A stretch of 64,000 nt of DNA from Burkholderiales bacterium (GTDB lineage: Bacteria > Pseudomonadota > Gammaproteobacteria > Burkholderiales > Burkholderiaceae_C), in NCBI GenBank assembly GCA_003963075.1, contig RXJV01000001.1:57148-121147 (forward strand), in the 5' to 3' direction. Within the stretch, counting starts at the first letter, position 1. Every line of letters begins with the position of its first letter. Positions 37,124 to 45,362 of this stretch are shown here, one piece after another. The notes beneath the pieces are model-generated. The model searched no databases and was not told where the DNA came from. It saw nothing but the letters and a program-made list of their open reading frames with translations. Position numbers and translations under genes: made by a program.

Positions 37124-37816
37124 ATGAATGCACCCGCCCCCGACGCGCCGGTTTCCGAGCGCATCCGCTACCGCCTCGTGTCGGCCGGCTGCCGCCACCA
37201 TGCCAACGACAACATCGCCGCCTTCATCGAACCTGGTGAGCTCGATGCGCTGCAGGCCGAGGTGCAGGACAAGATGCAGGCCGTGCTGCAAAGCCTCGTG
37301 ATCGACACCGACAGCGACCACAACACCCAGGAAACGGCCAAGCGCGTGGCCAAGATGTTCCTGCGCGAGGTGTTCGCCGGCCGCTATGCCAAGCCGCCGT
37401 CGGTCACCGAGTTCCCCAATGTCAGCCGGCTCAACGAGCTGATGATCGTCGGCCCGATCACCGTGCGCAGCGCCTGCTCCCACCACCTGTGCCCCATCAT
37501 GGGCAAGGTCTGGATCGGGCTGCTGCCCAACGAGCACTCCAACCTGATCGGCCTGTCCAAGTACGCGCGGCTGTGCGACTGGATCATGAGCCGCCCGCAG
37601 ATCCAGGAAGAGGCCGTGACCATGCTGGCCAACGAACTGCAGGAACGCGTGCAGCCCGACGGCCTGGCGCTGGTGATGGAGGCCGACCACTTCTGCATGC
37701 ACTGGCGCGGCGTCAAGGACAGCGAGTCCAAGATGACCAACAGCGTGATGCGCGGCGCCTTCCTGAAGGACGCCAACCTGCGCCGCGAGTTCCTCTCATT
37801 GATTGCCAAGGGCTGA
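37124..37816 (+). CDS. folE: GTP cyclohydrolase I
   Basis: The 230-residue enzyme makes dihydroneopterin triphosphate, the first step of folate and biopterin synthesis. It carries the zinc site in RSACSHHLCPIMGKVW, a conserved SKYARL segment, and ADHFCMHWRGVKD with the third zinc cysteine. The zinc-dependent FolE1 type is clear. A BLUF photoreceptor gene begins four bases after its stop, suggesting one transcript. Confidence 0.95.
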   Translation: MNAPAPDAPVSERIRYRLVSAGCRHHANDNIAAFIEPGELDALQAEVQDKMQAVLQSLVIDTDSDHNTQETAKRVAKMFLREVFAGRYAKPPSVTEFPNVSRLNELMIVGPITVRSACSHHLCPIMGKVWIGLLPNEHSNLIGLSKYARLCDWIMSRPQIQEEAVTMLANELQERVQPDGLALVMEADHFCMHWRGVKDSESKMTNSVMRGAFLKDANLRREFLSLIAKG

Positions 37817-37820
37817 AGCC

Positions 37821-38243
37821 ATGCTCGTTCGCCTGATGTACGCCAGCCGCGCCACCGCGGCCCTGACCGACGGCGACCTTGCCGCCATCCTCAAGACCTC
37901 GCGGGAGCACAACCCGGCCGAGGGCATCACCGGCCTGCTGTGCTACTCGGACGGCGTCTTCGTGCAGGTGCTGGAGGGCGGGCGCAACGCCGTGAACGCA
38001 CGCTACAAGCGCATCGTCGCGGACGACCGCCACCAGGACGTGGTGCTGCTCGGCTATGAAGAGATCACCGAGCGCGGCTTCCCGGGCTGGACCATGGGCC
38101 AGGTCAACCTGCACCGCCTCAACCCGGCGCTGCTGCTGAAGTATTCCGAGACCGGGCGCCTGGACCCGTACACGATGAGCGGCACCGCCATGGCCGCGCT
38201 GTTCCGCGAGATGTGCGCCTCGGGCGCGATCGCGGTGAGCTGA
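37821..38243 (+). CDS. Stand-alone BLUF blue-light photoreceptor
   Basis: The 140-residue protein is almost only a BLUF domain, which binds FAD non-covalently. The key residues are present: tyrosine in LMYASRA, asparagine in REHNPAEGITG, glutamine in GVFVQVLEGG, and tryptophan and methionine in FPGWTMGQ. A C-terminal helical tail of about 45 residues follows, but no EAL, cyclase or other output domain, so it probably signals by protein contact. The ATG at 37821 comes four bases after folE. Confidence 0.92.
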   Translation: MLVRLMYASRATAALTDGDLAAILKTSREHNPAEGITGLLCYSDGVFVQVLEGGRNAVNARYKRIVADDRHQDVVLLGYEEITERGFPGWTMGQVNLHRLNPALLLKYSETGRLDPYTMSGTAMAALFREMCASGAIAVS

Positions 38244-38266
38244 CCCGGCCCTGCGGTGCTGGGGCT

Positions 38267-38812
38267 CTAGACCGACCGCGCCGCGATGAAGCCGTACAAA
38301 TTGGCCAGCACTCGCGTCGGGAACTGCTGCAGGGCCTCGTTGTACTGACCGACCGCCTGGTTGAACACCTGGCGGGTGAAGGCGCGCTGGCGCTCGATCA
38401 GCTTGAGCTCGCTGACCAGAGCGTCCACCTCGGGCTCGCTGCGCAGTTCGGCCTGATGGTCCAGCAGCGACAGCAGGCGCGTCACCGCCGCCGCGTGCAG
38501 CGCGCTGGCCACTGCCAGCGTGCCCACCGGGTCGGGCGACCAGGGCTTGGGCCGGGCCGCCTGCGCCGCCGCCTGGGACTCGGCCTGGGCGCTGGCGAGG
38601 GCGTCAAACGTGGCCTGCTCGGACGGCAGGCGCGGCGCCACCGCGGCCAGCAGCTTGTCGCAGGCCTCGGCCCGCGCCTTCAGGTGGGCATCGAGCTGCA
38701 CGAAGGCGTCCCCGATCGCATTGCGCAGCGCCATCAACCGCGTGTAGGCCCCCACGCCCCAGAAGAACAGCAGCGCGGCGAGACCCACGCCGGCCCACTG
38801 CCACGCGGTCAT
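38267..38812 (-). CDS. LemA family protein
   Basis: The 181-residue protein has an N-terminal membrane segment ([18 protein letters not shown]) and a helical bundle containing the LemA pattern [18 protein letters not shown] and an end like [19 protein letters not shown]. LemA proteins are inner-membrane proteins with a helical domain; their job is not settled. Its ATG overlaps the queC stop (ATGA at 38809-38812), an unexpected pairing with a queuosine gene. Confidence 0.88.
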   Translation of the reverse strand: MTAWQWAGVGLAALLFFWGVGAYTRLMALRNAIGDAFVQLDAHLKARAEACDKLLAAVAPRLPSEQATFDALASAQAESQAAAQAARPKPWSPDPVGTLAVASALHAAAVTRLLSLLDHQAELRSEPEVDALVSELKLIERQRAFTRQVFNQAVGQYNEALQQFPTRVLANLYGFIAARSV

Positions 38813-39513
38813 GCCGCCGCCCGGTAACCGGCAAAGCCCTTGGCACGCAGGTCGCAAGCAGGGCAGTGTCCGCAGCCATGCCCCCAGGCGTGCAGCGCGC
38901 CGCGTTCGCCGAGGTAGCAGGTGTGGGTGTGCTCGACGATCAGGTCCACCAGCACCGCACCGCCCAGGCGCTCGGCCAGGTGCCAGGTGGCGGCCTTGTC
39001 AATGAACATCAGCGGCGTTTCCAGCGTCATCGGTGTGTCCAGGCCCAGGCTGAGCGCCACCTGCATGGCCTTCATCGTGTTGTCCCGGCAGTCCGGGTAG
39101 CCGGAAAAGTCGGTCTCGCACATGCCGCCGACCAGCACGCTCGCGCCACGCCGGTAGGCCAGCGTCGCCGCGAAGGTCAGGAACAGCAGGTTGCGGCCGG
39201 GCACGAAGGTGTTGGGCAGGCCGTTGGCCTGCAGCTCAATGGCGCGCTCGCGGGTCAGCGCGGTATCGCTGACCTGGCCGAGCACGGCCAGGTCCAGCAG
39301 GTGGTCGGCGCCCAATTTGCCGGCCCAGGCCGGGAACTGGCGCGCGATCTCGGCCCGCACCGTGTTGCGGCAGTCCAGCTCGACGCGGTGGCGCTGGCCA
39401 TAGTCGAAGGCCAGGGTCTCGACCTCGGCATAGCGTTCCAGCGCCCAGGCCAGGCAGGTGGTGGAGTCCTGGCCGCCGGAAAAAAGCACCAAGGCTTTGC
39501 GGGTGTCTTGCAT
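38809..39513 (-). CDS. queC: 7-cyano-7-deazaguanine synthase QueC
   Basis: The 234-residue enzyme converts 7-carboxy-7-deazaguanine to preQ0 with ATP and ammonia for queuosine in tRNA. It shows the PP-loop [30 protein letters not shown], and the zinc cysteines at the C-terminus ([23 protein letters not shown]). The ATG at 39513 gives the normal length. queD and queE are not in the window. Confidence 0.96.
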   Translation of the reverse strand: MQDTRKALVLFSGGQDSTTCLAWALERYAEVETLAFDYGQRHRVELDCRNTVRAEIARQFPAWAGKLGADHLLDLAVLGQVSDTALTRERAIELQANGLPNTFVPGRNLLFLTFAATLAYRRGASVLVGGMCETDFSGYPDCRDNTMKAMQVALSLGLDTPMTLETPLMFIDKAATWHLAERLGGAVLVDLIVEHTHTCYLGERGALHAWGHGCGHCPACDLRAKGFAGYRAAA

Positions 39514-39582
39514 GCTCGGGATGCTACCTGCGCGGGTTCGCGGCCGCATGCGGCGCCCGGGTGGCGGCTAAGCTCTGGCCCC

Positions 39583-40152
39583 ATGACCCGCCACCAGCCT
39601 GACGCCCCGCCCGACGCCCTGGCCGCCGCCCGCGCGCAATGGCGCTGGCGCGGCGACGAGCGCCCGCCGTTTGCCGAGCCACCGGCGCCGGGCCAGATCT
39701 CGGTCTGGGATTTCCCGCGGCCGCCCGCGCTGGTGCGCGAGCCCCGCGAGATCGTCGTGCGCTGGGGCACGCTGGAGGTGGCACGCACCTGCGGGGCCTG
39801 GGCGGTGTGCGAGACCGCGCATCCGCCCACCTATTACCTGCCGCTGGCCGATGTGAGGCCCGGGCTGCTGCAGCCCGCCGGCGGCGGCTCGTTCTGTGAG
39901 TGGAAAGGACCGGCGACGTACTGGCAGCTGGTCGACGGCACGCGCCGGCTGGAGCGCGTGGCCTGGAGCTATCCACAACCGCTGCTGGGCGCCGAGCCGT
40001 TGGCCGGCTGCGTGGCGTTCTATGCGCACGCGCTGAGCTGCGAGGTCGGCGGCCAGCCGGTGCGGCCGCAGCCGGGCGGCTTTTATGGCGGCTGGATCAC
40101 GCCCGACCTGGCCGGCCCGTTCAAGGGCGATCCCGGCAGCGGCGGCTGGTAG
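39583..40152 (+). CDS. DUF427 domain protein
   Basis: The 189-residue protein contains a DUF427 domain with its hallmarks: a tyrosine-proline segment (PTYYLPLADV), FCEWKGPATYW, and a C-terminal VRPQPGGFYGGWITPDLAGPFKG nearly fixed in this subgroup. The family has no firm function. It is divergent from queC. Confidence 0.88.
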   Translation: MTRHQPDAPPDALAAARAQWRWRGDERPPFAEPPAPGQISVWDFPRPPALVREPREIVVRWGTLEVARTCGAWAVCETAHPPTYYLPLADVRPGLLQPAGGGSFCEWKGPATYWQLVDGTRRLERVAWSYPQPLLGAEPLAGCVAFYAHALSCEVGGQPVRPQPGGFYGGWITPDLAGPFKGDPGSGGW

Positions 40153-40174
40153 CCGCCGCGAGGTTCGCGCCGCG

Positions 40175-40417
40175 TCAGCGCTGCGCCGCGGCCGGTGCGA
40201 GCCGGGTGGACCACTGCGGCTGCGCGGCCAGTTCCGCGGCCGTGCGCTCGTCGGCCGTGACGGCGTACTCATTGCTGCTGCGCTCGACGAAATAGGCCGA
40301 GCGGTAGCGTTGCAGCAGCGCACCCAGCGCGCGTCGCGCCTGGCTCGGAGGGCCGTTGAAAATCAGGGTTAGCGTGGTCATGGTGGGTTCTCGTGGGAAG
40401 ACCGACAAACGCGTCAT
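40175..40417 (-). CDS. Small hypothetical protein
   Basis: This predicted 80-residue soluble protein contains LTLIFNGPPSQARRALGALL and a mixed alpha-beta pattern, and I do not recognise it. AGGAGG at 40427-40422 lies four bases before the ATG at 40417, so I prefer that start over the ATG at 40381, which gives 68 residues and has no clear ribosome site. It lies 83 bases downstream of the importer operon on the same strand and could be its last gene. Confidence 0.5.
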   Translation of the reverse strand: MTRLSVFPREPTMTTLTLIFNGPPSQARRALGALLQRYRSAYFVERSSNEYAVTADERTAAELAAQPQWSTRLAPAAAQR

Positions 40418-40500
40418 CGGCCCTCCTAGAACGCCAGCGCACGGCCACGGTTGACGGGCCGCTTGCAACCAAGCGTTCGTCCTGCCCGTCGTGGGTGATG

Positions 40501-41319
40501 TCAGCGCGTCAGCGCGCGGCGCAGCGCATAGCTCGCCGCGTCCACCACCACCACCAGCCCGGTCATCGCGATCAGCACGGTCGCGGTCTTGTGCATCTGG
40601 AACAGGCTGAGGTGGAACATCAGCATCTGCCCCAGCCCGCCCGCGCCCACCACGCCCAGCACCGTGGCCGCGCGGATGTTGTTCTCCCAGCGGTACAGCG
40701 TGTAGCTCAGCAGTTGCGGCACCACCTGCGGCAGCGTGGCGTAGAGCAGCACGCGCAGCGCGCCGGCGCCCTGGGTGCGCAAGGCCGCGGCCGGGCCCGG
40801 CGGCGCGTTCTCCAGCGCCTCGGCAAACAGCCGGCCCAGCACGCCGCTGGTGTGCAGGGCCAGGGCCAGCGTGCCGGCGAACGGCCCCAGCCCCGCGCCG
40901 ATGATGAGCATGGACGCCCACACCAGCTCCGGTACCGAACGCAGCGCGTTCAGCAGCAGGCGCGCCGGGCCGCGGCCCCAGGCGCGGTCGCCCTCGTGCA
41001 GCCGCGCCGCCGGCAGCGCCAGCACCAGCCCGGCCACGGCGGCCAGCAGCGTGCCCAGCGCGGACATCGCCAGCGTCTCGCCCGCCGCCGCGGCCGTCTT
41101 GGCCACGAAGTCGCCCGCCAGCTCCGGCGGCGCGAACTCGGCCAGGAAGCGCCCCATGCTGGCCAGTGCGTCGCCCGACAGCAGCGCCGCGAGGTGCAGG
41201 TCCAGCGACGCAAAGCTCGCCACCACCAGCCCCACCACGGCCAGCGCCAGCAGGCCGGCACGGCTGCGCGCGTGGAACAGCGGCGGCGGCAGGCGGCGGG
41301 CGGTGTCGCGCGGACTCAT
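40501..41319 (-). CDS. PhnE-type ABC transporter permease, second copy
   Basis: This 272-residue membrane protein has the permease EAA-type loop (LRSVPELVW, then an AGALRVLLYATLPQVVPQL segment) and the typical PhnE ending GVVGAGGLGQML. It is paralogous to the neighbouring permease and overlaps it by four bases (ATGA at 41316-41319). The two would form a heterodimer in the inner membrane for the PhnD-like binding protein at 43266. The link to selD suggests a selenium oxyanion substrate. Confidence 0.9.
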   Translation of the reverse strand: MSPRDTARRLPPPLFHARSRAGLLALAVVGLVVASFASLDLHLAALLSGDALASMGRFLAEFAPPELAGDFVAKTAAAAGETLAMSALGTLLAAVAGLVLALPAARLHEGDRAWGRGPARLLLNALRSVPELVWASMLIIGAGLGPFAGTLALALHTSGVLGRLFAEALENAPPGPAAALRTQGAGALRVLLYATLPQVVPQLLSYTLYRWENNIRAATVLGVVGAGGLGQMLMFHLSLFQMHKTATVLIAMTGLVVVVDAASYALRRALTR

Positions 41320-42140
41320 CCCAGCCCCCGCCGCAGCGCGGCACTGGCGCGGTCGGCCAGCGCCACCAGGCCGACAAAGATGACGAGCATCGTCAGCACC
41401 TCGCCGCCGGCAAACATCTTCAGCGAGCCGTCCATCAGCTGCCCCAGCCCACCGGCGCCGACAAAGCCCAGCACCACCGAGCTGCGGATGGCGCACTCCC
41501 AGCGGTAGACGGTGTAGCTCGTCAGCTCGGCGGCGTTCTGCGGCAGCAGGCCGTAGGCAAAGGCCTGCAGCCGGCCCGCGCCGTTGCGCAGCAGGGTCTG
41601 CGTGACCTGGGCATCGCCGCTCTCCAGGATCTCGGCATAGACCTTGCCCAGCATGCCGGCATAGGTCAGCGCAATGGCCAGCACGCCCGCCGCCGGCCCC
41701 AGGCCCACCACGCGCACGAACACCAGCGCCCACACCAGCTCGGGCACGCTGCGCAGCACGATGAGCAGCAGCCGCACCAACTGCCGCACCGCAAACGGCA
41801 GCGCGGCCATGCGCCCCCGCAGCGCCGACACCGACAGCGCCCGCGTGCCCAACAGCGTCAACGGCACGGCCAGCAGCAGCGCCAGCGTGACGCCGGCGGT
41901 GGCCATGGCCACCGTGGCCCAGGTCTCGCGCGCCACCTGTCCGAGGAAGGCCGCGCCATGCGCCGGCGGCACAAAGCTGCGCAGAAAGCCGCCCATCACC
42001 CGCAGCGCACCCGGCTCGAACAGCAGCCCCGGCTTGAACTCGGTGGCCCACAGCAGCGGCTTCAGCAGCACCACCGCCACCAGCGCGATGCCGAGGCGCC
42101 CCTGCCAGGCCGGGTCGTGCCGCGCGGGGTTCAGCGGCAT
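41316..42140 (-). CDS. PhnE-type ABC transporter permease, first copy
   Basis: This 274-residue permease has about six membrane segments, the loop LRSVPELVWALVFVRVVGLG and the ending VVLGFVGAGGLGQLM shared with its partner. The start at 42140 overlaps the ATPase gene by ten bases. All four transporter genes are on the minus strand in the order binding protein, ATPase, permease, permease. Confidence 0.9.
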   Translation of the reverse strand: MPLNPARHDPAWQGRLGIALVAVVLLKPLLWATEFKPGLLFEPGALRVMGGFLRSFVPPAHGAAFLGQVARETWATVAMATAGVTLALLLAVPLTLLGTRALSVSALRGRMAALPFAVRQLVRLLLIVLRSVPELVWALVFVRVVGLGPAAGVLAIALTYAGMLGKVYAEILESGDAQVTQTLLRNGAGRLQAFAYGLLPQNAAELTSYTVYRWECAIRSSVVLGFVGAGGLGQLMDGSLKMFAGGEVLTMLVIFVGLVALADRASAALRRGLG

Positions 42141-42973
42141 TGCATGGCCACCGGCAGCGGCGCGGCGGGCGGCTCGTCCAGCGGCGCGGCGCCGTGCAGC
42201 TCGTCCTCGTGCTGGGCATACAGCCGCGCCAGCCGCTCGGGCGTGACCTCCGCAGCCGGCAGGTCGAACACAAGCCGCCCGTCCCGCAGGCCGACGATGC
42301 GCGGGAAGTGCGCCAGCGCCGCCTCCACCTGGTGCAGCGTGGCCACCAGGGTCACGCCGCGGGCCGCGGCTTCGCGCCGCAGGGCCTCCACGGCGCGGCC
42401 GGCGCGAGCCGGGTCCAGCGCCGACAGCGGCTCGTCCACCAGCCACAGCCGCGCCGGCGCCACCAGCGCCCGCGCCAGGCCCACGCGCTGGCGCTCGCCG
42501 CCGGAGAGCCGGTCCACGCGCTCGAAGAGCTTGTCCGCCAGGTCGAACACCGTCAGCGCCGCCTCGGCGGCCGGGATGTCCACCGGGTAGACCAGCGAGC
42601 GCAGCGCCTTGCCCAGGCCCCAGGCCGGCAGCCGGCCCGCCAGCACGGCCGTGACCACCCGCTGCCGGGGCGGCAGCGGCGGCACCTGGGGAAGCAGAAT
42701 CAGCCGGCCCCGCAGCCGCCGCAGCGCACGGCCCGGCAGCGCCCAGGGGTCGACGCCGTCCACGCGCAGCGCGCCGGCCGACGGCGGCCGGGCGCAGGCC
42801 AGCACCTCCAGCAGCGTGGTCTTGCCGGCGCCCGAGGGGCCGATGACGGCGATCTGCTCGCCCTCGGCGATGTCGAGCTGCAGGTCCGCCAGCGCATCCG
42901 CCGCGCCGCGCCTTGCGGTCGCGTGGCGGGCGGACAGGCCTTGCAGGGACAGCTTCACGTCGTGTTTGCCCAT
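42131..42973 (-). CDS. PhnC-type ABC transporter ATPase
   Basis: The 280-residue ATPase has Walker A GPSGAGKTT, a Q-loop region, signature RLSGGERQRVGLARAL, Walker B LWLVDEPLSALD and the switch histidine in VATLHQ. Together with the permeases it drives import of whatever the PhnD-like protein binds. The gene is separated from that protein's gene by about 290 bases filled with hairpins. No C-P lyase genes (phnG-M) are present, which argues against phosphonate use. Confidence 0.92.
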   Translation of the reverse strand: MGKHDVKLSLQGLSARHATARRGAADALADLQLDIAEGEQIAVIGPSGAGKTTLLEVLACARPPSAGALRVDGVDPWALPGRALRRLRGRLILLPQVPPLPPRQRVVTAVLAGRLPAWGLGKALRSLVYPVDIPAAEAALTVFDLADKLFERVDRLSGGERQRVGLARALVAPARLWLVDEPLSALDPARAGRAVEALRREAAARGVTLVATLHQVEAALAHFPRIVGLRDGRLVFDLPAAEVTPERLARLYAQHEDELHGAAPLDEPPAAPLPVAMQCR

Positions 42974-42993
42974 GCGGGCCGAGCGCCGGGCTT

Positions 42994-43220
42994 GCCATAG
43001 GCCAGAGGCCCATGGCCTTCCACAGGCACAAGCAGTCCGCAGGGACTGCTTGTGTCCGGCTCCAGTTCCCAAGCCGGCCCGCGCTGGCGATGTGCTGGCG
43101 GCTCGAAGCCGCCAGCATCGCCGTCCCCTCGGGGGCTGAGGCCGGACACGGCGTGCCAAGTTGGCACGCCGTGCCTGCCGAAGAGCGGTGGCACAAGCCA
43201 CCGCGCGGTCTGCAAGACCG
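42994..43220. repeat. Array of six hairpins between the phnD-like and phnC-like genes
   Basis: Six stems follow one another: 42994-43016 (imperfect), 43027-43054 (12-bp perfect stem, 4-base loop), 43086-43122 (10-bp perfect core, 5-base loop, longer with a bulge), 43147-43173 (12-bp, 3-base loop), 43185-43204 (8-bp, 4-base loop) and 43206-43220 (6-bp, 3-base loop). No open reading frame of note runs through them. They fill almost the whole gap inside an apparent operon and may control differential expression, or be a dispersed repeat. Confidence 0.8.
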
Positions 43221-43265
43221 ACCGGGCACGCCCGCGTTCAGCGGGGCGGGGCTGGGCGAGGGGCT

Positions 43266-44123
43266 TCACAACAGCCCTGCGCTCTTGGCCGCGGCCTCGA
43301 TGCCCTTGTAGTTGTCCGGCTGCGTCGGCACGAAGCGCGTCGCGCGCTGCAGCTCCAGGATCTCCTTGCCCTCGGCCGTGTCGCGCGACAGCGCCAGGAA
43401 GGCCTGGGCGATCTTGTCGCGCAGCGCGGCCGGCATGTCGGCGTGGACGCTCCAGTTGTAGTCGTAGAAGGTGGGCGTCGTGTAGAACACGCGCACCTTG
43501 GCGGTGTCGACCTTGCCGTCGGCCACCAGCTTCTCCCAGACCGAGATGTTCAGCGCGCCGGCCTGCACCTTGCCCGCGGCCACGGCGGCCACGGTGGCGT
43601 CGTGCGCGCCGCTGAAGGCCAGGTGCTTGAAGTCCTTCTCCGGGTTCAGGCCCGCCTGCAGCAGAAAGCTGCGCGGCATCAGATGGCCCGAGGTGCTGCT
43701 CGGCGAGCCGAAGCTCAGGTCCTTGCCCTTCAGGTCGGCCAGGGCCTTGATGGCGGGGTCGGTGGTGATGAAGACCGAGCGGAAGCGCGTGTCCTCCTCG
43801 CGCTGCACCAGCGGGGTGACCTTGCCGCCGGACCGGGTGTTGGCCTGCACGAAGGTGAAGCCGCCAAACCAGGCCAGGTCCACCTTGCGGCTCACCAGGG
43901 TCTCCACCGCGGCGGCGTAGTCGGTCACCGGCGTGTACTCGACCTTCACGCCCAGCTTGGTCTCCAGGTACTTCACCAGCGGCGCGGCCTTGCGGGCCAG
44001 CTCGGTGGGCGACTCGTCGGGGATGGCCGTGACGCGCAGCACCTGCTGCGCCTGCGCCGCGCCGGCGGCAGCGAGCACCAGGCCGGCGAGCAGGGTGCGA
44101 CGGAGGGCGGAAAAACGGGTCAT
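43266..44123 (-). CDS. PhnD-like periplasmic binding protein, probable selenium oxyanion importer
   Basis: The 285-residue protein has a signal peptide ending GAAQAQ and a PhnD-type binding fold (RVTAIPDESPTELARKAAPL, VDLAWFGGFTFVQA, SFGSPSSTSGHLMPRSFLL). It is divergent from selD with 100 bases between starts. I recall a family described as the putative selenate ABC transporter binding protein (TIGR04553), defined partly by a nearby selD; this context fits it. The sequence alone does not fix the ligand. Confidence 0.85.
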   Translation of the reverse strand: MTRFSALRRTLLAGLVLAAAGAAQAQQVLRVTAIPDESPTELARKAAPLVKYLETKLGVKVEYTPVTDYAAAVETLVSRKVDLAWFGGFTFVQANTRSGGKVTPLVQREEDTRFRSVFITTDPAIKALADLKGKDLSFGSPSSTSGHLMPRSFLLQAGLNPEKDFKHLAFSGAHDATVAAVAAGKVQAGALNISVWEKLVADGKVDTAKVRVFYTTPTFYDYNWSVHADMPAALRDKIAQAFLALSRDTAEGKEILELQRATRFVPTQPDNYKGIEAAAKSAGLL

Positions 44124-44223
44124 GGGCAGGCTCCGGGGTGGGTGGGTTGGCGCAACGGCTCCGCACTCTAGACGAAGCCGATATGCTCGTCCGCCTCCCT
44201 GCCTGAAGCCCCGGAACCGCCCG

Positions 44224-45282
44224 ATGACCACCCCCGCCGCCGAACCCCGCCTGACCTCCCTCTCCCACGGTGGCGGCTGCGGCTGCAAGATCGCGCCCGG
44301 CGTGCTGTCCGAGATCCTGAAGGGCACCGCGGCGCTGCCGGTCCCGAAGGAACTGCTGGTCGGCATCGAGACCTCGGACGACGCGGCCGTCTACCAGCTC
44401 AACGACGAGCAGGCCCTGATCGCGACGACGGACTTCTTCATGCCCATCGTCGACGACCCCTTCGACTTCGGCCGCATCGCCGCCACCAATGCAATCAGCG
44501 ACGTCTACGCGATGGGCGGCCGGCCCATCCTGGCGCTGGCCCTGGTCGGCATGCCGATCAATGTGCTGTCCACCCAGACCATTGGCCGCGTGCTCGAAGG
44601 CGGCGCCGCCGTCTGCCGCGCCGCCGGCATCCCGATCGCGGGCGGCCACACCATCGACTCGGTCGAGGCCATCTACGGCCTGGTGGCGCTGGGCCTCGTG
44701 CACCCCAAGCGCGTGAAGCGCAATGCCGACGCCCGGCCGGGCGATGTGCTCGTGCTCGGCAAGCCGCTGGGCGTGGGCGTGATGAGCGCCGCGCTGAAGA
44801 AGGAGCAGCTGAGCGCCGACGGCTACGCCCGCATGATCGACACGACGACGAAGCTCAACACCCCCGGCCCCGACCTCGCTGCGCTGGAGGGCGTGCACGC
44901 GCTGACCGACGTGACCGGCTTCGGCCTCGCGGGCCACGCGCTGGAGCTGGCGCGCGGCGCGCGCTGCACCGTCGAGCTCGAATGGCCCGCCGTGCCGCTG
45001 CTGCCCGGCGTGCGTGAACTGGCCGAGCGGGGCTTTGTCACCGGCGCCTCGGGCCGCAACTGGGCCGGCTACGGCGCCGAGATCGAGCTGCCCGGCGACT
45101 TCAGCACGGAGGACCGTGCCCTGCTGACCGACCCGCAGACCAGCGGCGGGCTGCTGGTGTCTTGCGCGCCGGGTGCGGTGGATGCCGTGCTGGCGACGTT
45201 TGCGCGCCATGGCTTTGAGGCGGCGGCGGTGGTGGGGCGGGTGGTGGACAAGCGGGAGCGGGCGCTGCGGGTCAGGGGCTGA
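44224..45282 (+). CDS. selD: Selenide, water dikinase (selenophosphate synthetase)
   Basis: The 352-residue enzyme makes selenophosphate from selenide and ATP, the selenium donor for selenocysteine and selenouridine in tRNA. The N-terminal motif SHGGGCGCKI has the catalytic cysteine and lysine (a Cys form, not selenocysteine). ETSDDAAVY, TTDFFMPIVDDPFDFG and LTDPQTSGGLL are typical. It implies that the organism uses selenium, though selA, selB and mnmH are not in the window. Confidence 0.96.
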   Translation: MTTPAAEPRLTSLSHGGGCGCKIAPGVLSEILKGTAALPVPKELLVGIETSDDAAVYQLNDEQALIATTDFFMPIVDDPFDFGRIAATNAISDVYAMGGRPILALALVGMPINVLSTQTIGRVLEGGAAVCRAAGIPIAGGHTIDSVEAIYGLVALGLVHPKRVKRNADARPGDVLVLGKPLGVGVMSAALKKEQLSADGYARMIDTTTKLNTPGPDLAALEGVHALTDVTGFGLAGHALELARGARCTVELEWPAVPLLPGVRELAERGFVTGASGRNWAGYGAEIELPGDFSTEDRALLTDPQTSGGLLVSCAPGAVDAVLATFARHGFEAAAVVGRVVDKRERALRVRG

Positions 45283-45362
45283 TGGCGCGGGGCCAAGCTA
45301 ACTTTGGGCGGCAGAGAATTTCGGCATAAATTCACTTGAGAAGCTGAAATTCCTACAGCGGT

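Noticed and set aside
42994..43220. Possible CRISPR array
   Set aside because: The stems differ in sequence and there is no repeated direct unit or regular spacing; these are independent hairpins.
40501..44123. Phosphonate utilisation operon
   Set aside because: Only the importer is present; no C-P lyase, phosphonatase or phosphite genes are found, and selD is the neighbour.
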